Positions 25,489 through 33,334 of a DNA stretch of 44,308 nt are shown here, one piece after another. Both the position numbers and the translations under genes were made by a program. Origin of the DNA: a virus. The notes beneath the pieces are model-generated. The model was not told where the DNA came from. It worked only from the letters and a program-made list of their open reading frames with translations, and did not search any database. Each line of letters begins with the position of its first letter. The first letter of the stretch is position 1. The stretch lies in the IMG/VR virus record IMGVR_UViG_3300008113_000153, positions 1 to 44,308 of that record. One strand, given 5' to 3'.

Positions 25489-27522
25489 ATGGCAGAAACA
25501 ATTGTCTCACCTGGTGTATTAGCAATAGAGAACGACCAATCATTTGTAACTCAACAACCTGTACAAGCAGGTGCTGCTATCATTGGCCCAACCGTTAAAG
25601 GTAAAGTAGGAATTCCTACTCTAGTAACTTCATATAGTGATTATTTAAATAAGTTTGGTGCTACTTTTTTAAGTGGAAGTACTACTTATACTTATTTTAC
25701 TTCTATTGCTGCTTATAACTATTTTAATAGTGGTGGAACTTCACTTTTAGTAACTCGTGTTGTAACTGGATCATTTACTTCTGCTACTTCATCTTTAATT
25801 CCTTCATCAACAGCAGCTACTTCAGCATCTGCTACTCTTGATTTAACTAATGCAGTAACAGTTGCTTATACAGCTTCATTTAATGGTATAGATGTAATCC
25901 TTTCAGGATCAACAACTCAAGAAGTATTTAATAATGCTACATCTTCAGGTGTAATTCCATCCAACCCAACTAACTTTTACACAAATACAACTATTAATAG
26001 TAGTGCTTCATTTAATGCTCCTACTATGACTATAACTTCCACTAACCCAAATGGTTTAGCTGGAAATTCATCTTACTACATTTCAGGAAGTACAATTGTG
26101 TATTATACTGGTGGTACAAACACTGAAGCATTTATCCTAGAGACCATATCTGAAGGAGAAATCATGAATAGTACTGGCCCAGTAGGTCAAAACAATACCC
26201 TTCTTTCAGGATCAAGTGAAAACTATAGATGGCAGATTACTTCTCCTAATGTAAATGATGGAACATTTTATCTTTTAATTCGTCAAGGAAATGATACTGT
26301 TATTTCTCCGTCTGTTTTAGAATCATGGGGTCCATTATCTTTAGATACGAACTCACCAAACTATATCGAAAAAGTAATAGGTAATCAAGTTGAAACAATT
26401 CAATTTGATCCTTCAACAGGTGAATATTATGTTGAATTGGTTGGAAATTATGCCAATGTTTCAAAATATGTTAGAGTAAAACAAGTAAATACTCCAACAC
26501 CAAATTACTTTGACAATAATGGAATCCCTAAACCAGAATTTACAGGTTCAATTCCATATTTTTCAAGTGGTTCTTTTGGTGATGCTACAGGAAAATTATT
26601 CTATGGAGGTGACAACAAATATTATGAAACTATCACAACTACCAATAATATCCAAGGTATCCCAGCTAGTGCATATACTGAATCTATTTTATTATTAGCT
26701 AATAAAGATGCATATAACTATAATTTATTAGTTGCTCCTGGGTTAATATCTAGTATGGGTGGTGTAGCTGCTTCTGCTATTACTTCTATGATTGACACTG
26801 CTCAAAATAGAGGTGATATGATGGTAGTATTTGATTCTTCATTATATAACTCTCAAATCGGTAGTGTATTATCTAATGTTGCCGGGTATGATACTTCATA
26901 TGCTGCTACTTACTGGCCTTGGGTTAAAACAATTGATCCAAATACAGCTAATCAAGTTTGGGTACCTGCGTCTGCTGTAGTTCCTGGAGTATATGCTTTT
27001 AATGATAATGTTGCTGCTCCTTGGTTTGCTCCTGCAGGTATTAATAGAGGAGTATTAACTACTACTATTCAAGCAGAACGTGTATTAACTCAAAATAATA
27101 GAGATACATTATATCAAGCAAATATTAATCCTATTGCTACTTATCCTAATACTGGTATAGTAGTATTTGGACAAAAGACATTACAAAAGAAAAAAAGTTC
27201 TTTAGACCGTATTAACGTACGTCGTTTATTGATTGAACTTAAAAGCTATATTTCTCAAGTTGCTGATACATTTGTATTTGAACAAAATGATGCTGTTACT
27301 CGTAGTAATTTTTCATCTATTATCAGTTCATATTTAGCATCTGTTCAACAGCAACAAGGTTTAACCGCGTTTAGAGTGGTAATGGATGAATCTAACAACC
27401 CACCTCAAGTAGTAGATAATAATCAAATGGTAGGACAAATTTATTTACAACCTACTAGAACAGCTGAATTTATCATACTTGATTTCAATATATTACCTAC
27501 TGGTGCAACATTTCCTGTTTAA
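25489..27522 (+). CDS. gp18: Tail sheath protein gp18-like, long paralogue
   Basis: A 677-residue contractile tail sheath protein. The N-terminus has the sheath pattern SPGVLAIENDQSFVTQQPVQ and a GPTVKG block. The C-terminal 200 residues are highly characteristic: APWFAPAGINRGVLTTTIQA, INVRRLLIELKSYISQVADT, FRVVMDESNNPPQVVDNNQM and QPTRTAEFIILDF. Compared with the next gene it carries about 115 extra residues (roughly 105-215), Ser/Thr/Asn-rich and beta-like, in a part of sheath proteins that generally faces outward. The two sheath genes are closely similar at both ends and so are paralogues. It has its own late motif. Confidence 0.88.
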   Translation: MAETIVSPGVLAIENDQSFVTQQPVQAGAAIIGPTVKGKVGIPTLVTSYSDYLNKFGATFLSGSTTYTYFTSIAAYNYFNSGGTSLLVTRVVTGSFTSATSSLIPSSTAATSASATLDLTNAVTVAYTASFNGIDVILSGSTTQEVFNNATSSGVIPSNPTNFYTNTTINSSASFNAPTMTITSTNPNGLAGNSSYYISGSTIVYYTGGTNTEAFILETISEGEIMNSTGPVGQNNTLLSGSSENYRWQITSPNVNDGTFYLLIRQGNDTVISPSVLESWGPLSLDTNSPNYIEKVIGNQVETIQFDPSTGEYYVELVGNYANVSKYVRVKQVNTPTPNYFDNNGIPKPEFTGSIPYFSSGSFGDATGKLFYGGDNKYYETITTTNNIQGIPASAYTESILLLANKDAYNYNLLVAPGLISSMGGVAASAITSMIDTAQNRGDMMVVFDSSLYNSQIGSVLSNVAGYDTSYAATYWPWVKTIDPNTANQVWVPASAVVPGVYAFNDNVAAPWFAPAGINRGVLTTTIQAERVLTQNNRDTLYQANINPIATYPNTGIVVFGQKTLQKKKSSLDRINVRRLLIELKSYISQVADTFVFEQNDAVTRSNFSSIISSYLASVQQQQGLTAFRVVMDESNNPPQVVDNNQMVGQIYLQPTRTAEFIILDFNILPTGATFPV

Positions 27523-27546
27523 TAGCACATTTTAAGGAAATTTTAG

Positions 27547-27556
27547 ATATTTATAA
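27547..27556 (+). promoter_or_regulatory. Candidate late promoter motif ATATTTATAA
   Basis: Exact motif 11 bases before the second sheath gene, showing that the two sheath copies have separate promoters. Confidence 0.62.
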
Positions 27557-27567
27557 TAAAAAATACG

Positions 27568-29280
27568 ATGGCAAATTTCACAACTTCTCCTGGAGTAGCA
27601 ATTAGCGAAATAGACAACACTTTCTTAACTGGCCAACCAGTACAAGCAGGTGCTGCTATTATAGGCCCTACAGTTAAAGGCCCATATGAAAAACCAGTAC
27701 TTGTAACAACTTATTCAGACTTTGTAACATTGTTTGGAGATACTTTTATTAGTGGTGGTAACTCTTATTCTTATTTAACTTCAATTGCTGCTTACAATTA
27801 TTTTAATTATGGAGGAACTTCATTATTAGTTGCTCGTGTAGCAAGTGGTTCTTATTCGTCTGCAGTTAGCACCCCAATTCCTAATATTTTTACCTCTTCA
27901 TCTTTTTCTTTAGAAACGATTTCTGAAGGAGTTCTTATGAATAACTCAGGTTCAAATACACTTGGAGCTTCAGGATCATTAAACTCAGGATCAGTTGCTA
28001 ATATTCGTTGGGAAATTACAAATGCTAACACTGGTTCAGGTACATTTAACGTATTAATTAGACGTGGTAATGATATTGAGTCTAATAAAGTAGTATTAGA
28101 GGCATGGAATAATTTAACATTAGATCCAAATTCAAACCGCTATATTTCTAGAGTAATTGGTGATCAAAAACTTCAATATAATTCTACTACACAACAAATG
28201 GAATTATCTGGAAGCTTTCCAAATAATTCAAAATATGTTCGTGTAAAATCAGTTAATTATCCTACACCAAATTATTTTGATGCAAATGGTGTTGCAATAG
28301 TAGCCTATACAGGATCTATCCCAGTAAATGGTAGTGGTTCAGCTGGTGGGTCATTTAGAAATGCTGGAGGAGATGTAAGTGGTTCAATTAAATTATATGA
28401 TGAAATTGGTGTTAATACACAAGGATTAATAGGTGATGATTATAATAATATGATTACACTTTTAGGTAATCCTGAAGAATATCAATTTAACGTATTATTT
28501 ACTCCTGGTCTATTAAACGATACTCATACAGAACAAGTTACAAATATTATCTCAAATACAATTGCAAGAGGTGATAGTATGTATGTGATGGATTTAGGAA
28601 TATACGGTACTAAACTTCCAGAAGCAGTAACACAAGCTCAAATGCGTGATACTTCATATGCTGCTACTTATTGGCCTTGGGTTCGCATCATTGACCCAGG
28701 AACAGGAAAACATGTTTGGGCTCCAGCTTCAACCGTAATTCCAGGTGTATATGCATTTAATGATAAAGTAGCTGCTCCTTGGTTTGCACCAGCAGGTATT
28801 AACCGCGGTGGATTAAGCACAGTTCTTCAAGCTGAATATAAACTTACACAAGGTAATCGCGACACATTATACAGCAATAATATTAACCCAATTGCAACAC
28901 TCCCTCAACAAGGTGTAGTAGTATATGGTCAGAAAACACTACAAAAAGCTCAATCTGCTCTTGATCGTGTAAACGTACGTCGTTTAATGATTGAATTGAA
29001 AGCTTATATCAAACAAATTGCAGATACAATTGTATTTGAACAAAATACTATTTCTACAAGAAATTCATTCTTATCAAGAGTTAACCCATACCTAGAAGCA
29101 ATTCAACAAAAACAAGGATTGTATGCCTTTAGAGTTGTAATGGATGATTCAAATAATGGACCAGCAGTAATTGATCAAAATCAATTAGTAGGACAAATTT
29201 ATATTCAACCTACCCGCACAGCTGAATTCATTTCGTTAGACTTTATTTTACAACCAACAGGTGCTCAATTCCCTGTATAA
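27568..29280 (+). CDS. gp18: Tail sheath protein gp18-like, short paralogue
   Basis: A 570-residue sheath protein, parallel in order and motif to the previous gene (SPGVAISEIDNTFLTGQPVQ; GPTVKGPYEKPVLVTTYSDF; APWFAPAGINRGGLSTVLQA; NVRRLMIELKAYIKQIADTI; QPTRTAEFISLDF). It lacks the 115-residue insertion, so it is nearer the minimal sheath. In contractile tails the sheath polymerises around the tube and shortens to drive it through the envelope. It is followed by the tail tube gene as in T4 (18-19). Whether both paralogues enter one tail is not visible from sequence. Confidence 0.9.
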   Translation: MANFTTSPGVAISEIDNTFLTGQPVQAGAAIIGPTVKGPYEKPVLVTTYSDFVTLFGDTFISGGNSYSYLTSIAAYNYFNYGGTSLLVARVASGSYSSAVSTPIPNIFTSSSFSLETISEGVLMNNSGSNTLGASGSLNSGSVANIRWEITNANTGSGTFNVLIRRGNDIESNKVVLEAWNNLTLDPNSNRYISRVIGDQKLQYNSTTQQMELSGSFPNNSKYVRVKSVNYPTPNYFDANGVAIVAYTGSIPVNGSGSAGGSFRNAGGDVSGSIKLYDEIGVNTQGLIGDDYNNMITLLGNPEEYQFNVLFTPGLLNDTHTEQVTNIISNTIARGDSMYVMDLGIYGTKLPEAVTQAQMRDTSYAATYWPWVRIIDPGTGKHVWAPASTVIPGVYAFNDKVAAPWFAPAGINRGGLSTVLQAEYKLTQGNRDTLYSNNINPIATLPQQGVVVYGQKTLQKAQSALDRVNVRRLMIELKAYIKQIADTIVFEQNTISTRNSFLSRVNPYLEAIQQKQGLYAFRVVMDDSNNGPAVIDQNQLVGQIYIQPTRTAEFISLDFILQPTGAQFPV

Positions 29281-29296
29281 AAAAATAAAAAACGGA

Positions 29297-29306
29297 ATAT
29301 TTATAA
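29297..29306 (+). promoter_or_regulatory. Candidate late promoter motif ATATTTATAA
   Basis: Exact motif 20 bases before the tail tube start. Confidence 0.6.
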
Positions 29307-29326
29307 TAAATTAAAATAGAAGCAAA

Positions 29327-29815
29327 ATGCCAATTCTAAATCCAAACGAAATATTTTTCACAGCGTTTGAACCTAAACAATCCAACCGTTTTATCCTTTA
29401 TATGGATGGTGTCCCTGCATACTTAGTAAAAGGAGTAGGTGCTGTATCTTTAACACAAACTGCAGTTGCTCTTAACCATATCAACATCCAACGATATGTA
29501 AAAGGAAAAACTATTTGGAACACGATTCAATTTACATTATATGAATCAATTACTCCAAGTGGTGCACAAGCAGTAATGGAATGGGTACGTTTAGGTCACG
29601 AATCAGTAACAGGCCGTGACGGTTACTCAGATTTCTATAAAAAAGATATCCGATTCAACGTATTAGGTCCTGTAGGTGATATCGTTTCTGAATGGGTAAT
29701 TAAAGGAGCAGTTATTACAGAAGCTAACTTCGGTGATTATAGCTGGGATGATGATGGTCAAGCAGTAAATATCCAAGTAACTGTACAACCTGACTACTGT
29801 ATCTTGAACTACTAA
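29327..29815 (+). CDS. gp19: Tail tube protein gp19-like
   Basis: A 162-residue protein, the same size as T4 gp19 (163). It begins MPILNPNEIFFTAFEPKQSN followed by RFILYMDGVP, a common start of T4-type tube proteins, and ends in strand-rich AVNIQVTVQPDYCILNY. gp19 forms hexameric rings that stack into the tube delivering DNA. It directly follows the sheath genes and is closed by an intrinsic terminator at 29841-29868, so it is a single-gene unit with its own motif. Confidence 0.87.
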   Translation: MPILNPNEIFFTAFEPKQSNRFILYMDGVPAYLVKGVGAVSLTQTAVALNHINIQRYVKGKTIWNTIQFTLYESITPSGAQAVMEWVRLGHESVTGRDGYSDFYKKDIRFNVLGPVGDIVSEWVIKGAVITEANFGDYSWDDDGQAVNIQVTVQPDYCILNY

Positions 29816-29840
29816 GAACAAAACAACAAAGTATATAAAA

Positions 29841-29868
29841 GCTCCAAAGAAATTTGGGGCTTTTCTTT
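29841..29868 (+). terminator. Intrinsic terminator after tail tube
   Basis: An 8-bp stem GCTCCAAA/TTTGGGGC with one G-T pair (29841-29848 with 29853-29860), a GAAA loop, and a T-rich tail. Confidence 0.85.
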
Positions 29869-29884
29869 TTCTTTTATATATTGT
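29853..29884 (+). promoter_or_regulatory. Host-type promoter TTTG-N20-TATATTGT before T9SS-type gene
   Basis: TTTG at 29853-29856, then exactly 20 bases, then TATATTGT at 29877-29884, which fits 6 of 8 positions of the Bacteroidota -7 element TAnnTTTG. The -33 box lies in the 3' arm of the tail-tube terminator. The ATG is 4 bases after the -7 box, so the message would be leaderless or nearly so. Confidence 0.5.
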
Positions 29885-29888
29885 ACTT

Positions 29889-31853
29889 ATGAAAAAATTA
29901 ATTGCACTTTTATTATTAGCTAATATAGGATATAGCCAATATTGTCCATCTTTAGGACCTGATCAAATATTACCTTGTGGTATAGGATCAACTACTTTAA
30001 CCGCAAATTTAAGTCAATGTGGTACAGGAACAAACCCTAATCAAACAACAAATTATAGTGCAAGCCCAATTGCATATACAAATCAAACCAATACAGGAAC
30101 TCAGTTATTCATGACTGATGATTCTCAGCAAGGCCCATTTAATATTGGATTTACATTTTGCTTTTTTGGACAAACATATACACAATTTTATGTAGGTTCA
30201 AATGGGTGGATTTCATTTTCCCCAGGCCAACCAACAACATTTACTACTCAAACAATTCCTACAGGTAATTTTTTAGTGCCTAAAAATTGCATTATGGGTC
30301 CTTGGCAAGATTGGCATCCTGGTGTTGGAGGACAAATTAGATATCAAACTAGTGGGGTTGCACCTTGTAGAAAGTTAACAGTAAGTTGGACAAATATGCC
30401 AATGTTTAGTTGTACAGGAAACCAAGGTACATTTCATATTATAATTTATGAATCATCTAACTACATCGAAAACTATATTCAAAATAAACCAGCTTGTTTG
30501 CAATGGCAAGGAGGCACAGCAACTCAAGGAATTCATAATGCTGCAGGTACTATAGGAATTGCTGTGCCTGGTAGAAATTCAACTGCTTGGACTGCAACAA
30601 ACGACGCATATAGATGGACACCAACAGGTCCTGTAGTTGTACCTACTTTAACATGGTATCAAGTAGGTAATCCAAATCCAATTGGAACAGGTCCTACTAT
30701 TAATGTAACTCCAAATGGACCAACTCAATATACTTGTCATTTAACATACCCAATTTGTAATGCTGGTTGGTCTGCTTGTAATGGAGGAGCTAGTTTAGGT
30801 CCTGATACTGTATTAGTTGTACCTGGTCCTCCAATTCCGTCAACTGGACCTATTAGTGGATTAGATACTATATGTTATTTAAGTTCATATGAAATGTATA
30901 GTGTTCCCTCTCAACCTACTTACAATTACCTTTGGAGTAGTGTTGCTCCTATCACTTCAGGACAAGGAACTAATATCATTACAGTAGATTTTAGCTCATT
31001 TCCTGGAGGATTTATTCCTGGAGCTATTCAAGTAACTCCTGAAGAAAATGGATGTACTGGATTGCCTGTAACTATTGATTTATTTATTTTAAATGTTTTA
31101 CCTACAATTGATCCTATAGGACCATTTTGTGAATACGACGAATTTGTTACTTTAAACGTAAATCCTGTTGGAGGAATACTTAGTGGTGTAGGTATTACAG
31201 GTAATGATTTTTACCCTTCAAACGCAATAGGAACTAATGTTATTAATTATGAATATACTTTAAGTGGATGTACATTTGATACAACAACAACAGTAATAGT
31301 TAACCCTCAACCAACTCTTGATTCAATTTCTCCATATAATCCATTTTACCAAGTTTGTGAAGGTGATTCTATTGTAACTCTATTTACTGCTTTATCAAAT
31401 TTACCTGGATATAACGAATGGACATTCATGGGAACAACATATCAACAAGATGATATTTCTATTTCATTTGAAACCCCAGGAATGTTTCCTTTATCAGTAA
31501 TTCATTATTCAAATGGGTGTGTTTCACCTGTTCAAGAAACAATAATTACAGTAGCACGTTGTCCTGAATTATTATTTTATGTTCCTAATTCATTTACACC
31601 TGATGGAAATGAACATAATAATGTTTTTCAACCTGTATTTACAAATGGATTTGATCCATATGATTTTTATTTAGTAATATTTAATCGTTGGGGAGAATTA
31701 ATATATGAATCATATAATTCTGCAGAATATTGGGATGGAACATATAATAATATACCATGTCCTGTAGGATCATATACATATAAAATCCAATTTGGTTTTA
31801 AAGAAACGGATAATGATCAAGTAATAATAGGAAATATCAATCTTGTTCGATAG
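29889..31853 (+). CDS. Secreted T9SS-type protein with gliding-motility C-terminal (type B) sorting domain
   Basis: A 654-residue exported protein. Residues 1-16 (MKKLIALLLLANIGYS) are a clear Sec signal peptide. About residues 20-260 are a beta domain with FGQTYTQFYVGSNGWISFSP and several cysteines, followed by Ig/PKD-like repeats (about 260-555). The last 95 residues match the gliding-motility-associated C-terminal domain: FYVPNSFTPDGNEHNNVFQP, then FNRWGELIYES, WDGTYNN and PVGSYTYKIQF. In Bacteroidota this domain directs export through T9SS and surface attachment. The gene sits alone between the tube terminator and the baseplate genes with a host-like promoter, like an acquired 'moron'. 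An infected-cell surface role is inferred. Confidence 0.85.
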   Translation: MKKLIALLLLANIGYSQYCPSLGPDQILPCGIGSTTLTANLSQCGTGTNPNQTTNYSASPIAYTNQTNTGTQLFMTDDSQQGPFNIGFTFCFFGQTYTQFYVGSNGWISFSPGQPTTFTTQTIPTGNFLVPKNCIMGPWQDWHPGVGGQIRYQTSGVAPCRKLTVSWTNMPMFSCTGNQGTFHIIIYESSNYIENYIQNKPACLQWQGGTATQGIHNAAGTIGIAVPGRNSTAWTATNDAYRWTPTGPVVVPTLTWYQVGNPNPIGTGPTINVTPNGPTQYTCHLTYPICNAGWSACNGGASLGPDTVLVVPGPPIPSTGPISGLDTICYLSSYEMYSVPSQPTYNYLWSSVAPITSGQGTNIITVDFSSFPGGFIPGAIQVTPEENGCTGLPVTIDLFILNVLPTIDPIGPFCEYDEFVTLNVNPVGGILSGVGITGNDFYPSNAIGTNVINYEYTLSGCTFDTTTTVIVNPQPTLDSISPYNPFYQVCEGDSIVTLFTALSNLPGYNEWTFMGTTYQQDDISISFETPGMFPLSVIHYSNGCVSPVQETIITVARCPELLFYVPNSFTPDGNEHNNVFQPVFTNGFDPYDFYLVIFNRWGELIYESYNSAEYWDGTYNNIPCPVGSYTYKIQFGFKETDNDQVIIGNINLVR

Positions 31854-31857
31854 GCCA

Positions 31858-31867
31858 ATATTTATAA
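31858..31867 (+). promoter_or_regulatory. Candidate late promoter motif ATATTTATAA, close to start codon
   Basis: Exact motif only 4 bases before ATG 31872; other copies stand 11-20 bases away. Confidence 0.5.
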
Positions 31868-31871
31868 CCAT

Positions 31872-32243
31872 ATGAAACTAGATAGTTTACGTACGTTAGT
31901 TAAAGAGGAGCTTAGTAAGCGACTAAATGAGGAATACCAAGACAAATTCAAAATGGTAGGTATGCTCATTACCAACATTAAAAAACGCCCTCAAAAAGAA
32001 ATTTTCTCAGATATTCGTTCCATTCCAGGTGTTACAGTAGCATCTGTAAAAGAACCAATGGAATATAGTGAGCAAGATACAGAAAAATTTCAATCTATAA
32101 TGACCGTTAAAGTAGATGGTCATCCATGGATTGCATCTAGTGGATTCGACCGTTCAAAAATGGAAGATATCCGCAAAGCTATATTAAAAGTAGAAGGAGT
32201 ATTATCATTTAATGTGAATCCTGATAATATTTCTGCTCTTTAA
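31872..32243 (+). CDS. Hypothetical protein, 123 aa, ACT/ferredoxin-like pattern
   Basis: A 123-residue protein. The first 25 residues form a charged helix (LRTLVKEELSKRLNEEY). The remainder alternates strand and helix as in a beta-alpha-beta-beta-alpha-beta fold: KMVGMLITNIKK, EIFSDIRSIPGVTVASVKE, FQSIMTVKVDG, KMEDIRKAILKVEGVLSFNV. The two GV turns after the helices are typical of ACT/ferredoxin-like domains. It starts the baseplate group; the function is not known. Family recognition is by fold pattern only. Confidence 0.55.
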   Translation: MKLDSLRTLVKEELSKRLNEEYQDKFKMVGMLITNIKKRPQKEIFSDIRSIPGVTVASVKEPMEYSEQDTEKFQSIMTVKVDGHPWIASSGFDRSKMEDIRKAILKVEGVLSFNVNPDNISAL

Positions 32244-32262
32244 TATATGTATATAGGACAAT

Positions 32263-32272
32263 TAAGTTATAA
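32263..32272 (+). promoter_or_regulatory. Variant late promoter motif (TAAGTTATAA)
   Basis: Matches ATATTTATAA at 7 of 10 positions, keeps the TTATAATAAA part, and has the usual 12-base spacing to ATG 32285. Confidence 0.35.
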
Positions 32273-32284
32273 TAAATAAAAATT

Positions 32285-33013
32285 ATGAGCGAATTTAAGT
32301 TACCAACTGAAACTATCGAATTACCTTCTAAAGGTTTACTTTATCCTGAAGATTCTGAATTAGCAAAAGGTGTTATTGAAATGAAATACATGACTGCTAA
32401 GGAAGAAGATATCCTTACAAACCAATCATATATTCAAAACGGTACAGTACTTGATAAATTGATGAAATCATTAATTGTGTCTAAAATCAATTATGATGAT
32501 CTATTAATTGGTGACAAAAATGCAATCATGGTTGCATCTCGTATTTTAGGTTATGGTAACGAATATACTTTTACTTATGGTAACGAAGAACACACAGTAG
32601 ATTTAACTACTCTAGATAATAAACCACTAGATGAAAATCTATTTGCTTCCCGCACAAATGAATTTGAATTTGTTCTTCCTAAATCAAAAAATACAATTAC
32701 CTTTAAACTTTTAACCCATAAAGACGAACAAGAAATTAATCGTGAACTAGAAGGTTTAAAGAAAATTAATAAAGATTCCTCTCCTGAACTCTCAACTCGA
32801 TTAAAACACATAATCCTCTCAGTAAATGGAGAACGAGATCGAAAAGTAGTTCGAGAATTTGTAGACGGGTTTTTACTCGCACAAGATTCTCGAGCATTAA
32901 GAGAATATATTCGCGAGATTCAGCCCGATGTTGATCTAACTTTTTTTCCCAACGGCAGCGACACTAGAGTCAATCTCCCAATTGGGCTTAAGTTTTTTTG
33001 GCCTGACATATGA
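32285..33013 (+). CDS. gp26: Baseplate hub/tail assembly protein gp26-like
   Basis: A 242-residue protein with the T4 gp26-type pattern: TIELPSKGLLYPE near the N-terminus, EMKYMTAKEEDILTNQSY, a central beta region, helices with DGFLLAQDSRALREYIREI, and the family-style end NLPIGLKFFWPDI. T4 gp26 takes part in baseplate hub assembly. The gene has two 7-T runs near its end, at 32941-32947 and 32993-32999, the second 14 bases before the stop. An out-of-frame partner gene overlaps its end, and the tape measure gene follows, the same arrangement as tail-assembly chaperone pairs (lambda G/GT). Confidence 0.75.
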   Translation: MSEFKLPTETIELPSKGLLYPEDSELAKGVIEMKYMTAKEEDILTNQSYIQNGTVLDKLMKSLIVSKINYDDLLIGDKNAIMVASRILGYGNEYTFTYGNEEHTVDLTTLDNKPLDENLFASRTNEFEFVLPKSKNTITFKLLTHKDEQEINRELEGLKKINKDSSPELSTRLKHIILSVNGERDRKVVREFVDGFLLAQDSRALREYIREIQPDVDLTFFPNGSDTRVNLPIGLKFFWPDI

Positions 33014-33296
33014 TATAGTTCCTCAAGTCAGAGCTAATCTATTTAAACAAATCCACGAAATAGTTTTCCACGGAAAAGGAGGCTATGATTGGAATACAAT
33101 CTACAACATGCCTATTTGGCTTCGTAAATTTACTTTTAACGAAATAAGGAATTATTACGAAGAACAAAAAGATGCCGCTGAAGGAAAACAAAGCAGCGGA
33201 GGAAGACAAACTGTAATCGGTTCTGATGGTAAAGTAAAAGTACCTGAATTATTACAACAGGTTAAAAATGCTAAAAAACCACCTAAGTACGGCTAA
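32982..33296 (+). CDS. Overlapping gp26 partner, probably made by -2/+1 frameshift
   Basis: A 104-codon frame starting from TTG at 32982; no ATG occurs in frame until 33108, which would remove the conserved-looking part LTYDIVPQVRANLFKQIHEI and GYDWNTIYNMPIWLRKF. It lies in the +1 (or -2) frame relative to gp26 and overlaps it by 32 bases. The T7 run at 32993-32999 sits exactly where gp26 reads LKFF, so a -2 or +1 slip would give LKFF(F)GLTYD. A possible stem CTGAC/GTCAG (33003-33007 with 33027-33031) follows. The C-terminal 40 residues are polar. I interpret it as the T-type half of a tail chaperone made as a gp26 fusion; an independent TTG start is the alternative. Confidence 0.65.
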   Translation: MGLSFFGLTYDIVPQVRANLFKQIHEIVFHGKGGYDWNTIYNMPIWLRKFTFNEIRNYYEEQKDAAEGKQSSGGRQTVIGSDGKVKVPELLQQVKNAKKPPKYG

Positions 33297-33311
33297 AAAT
33301 ATTAATCTTTA

Positions 33312-33321
33312 ATATTTATAA
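33312..33321 (+). promoter_or_regulatory. Candidate late promoter motif ATATTTATAA
   Basis: Exact motif followed by CAAAAT, 13 bases before the tape measure start. Confidence 0.6.
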
Positions 33322-33334
33322 CAAAATATTCTGA

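Noticed and set aside
25489-29280. Tandem sheath genes as a duplicated assembly artefact
   Set aside because: The copies differ throughout at DNA and protein level and in length, so they are true paralogues rather than a duplicated contig segment.
33010-33012. ATG just after the gp26 slippery run as start of the downstream ORF
   Set aside because: It is in the third frame, not that of the 33296-ending ORF.
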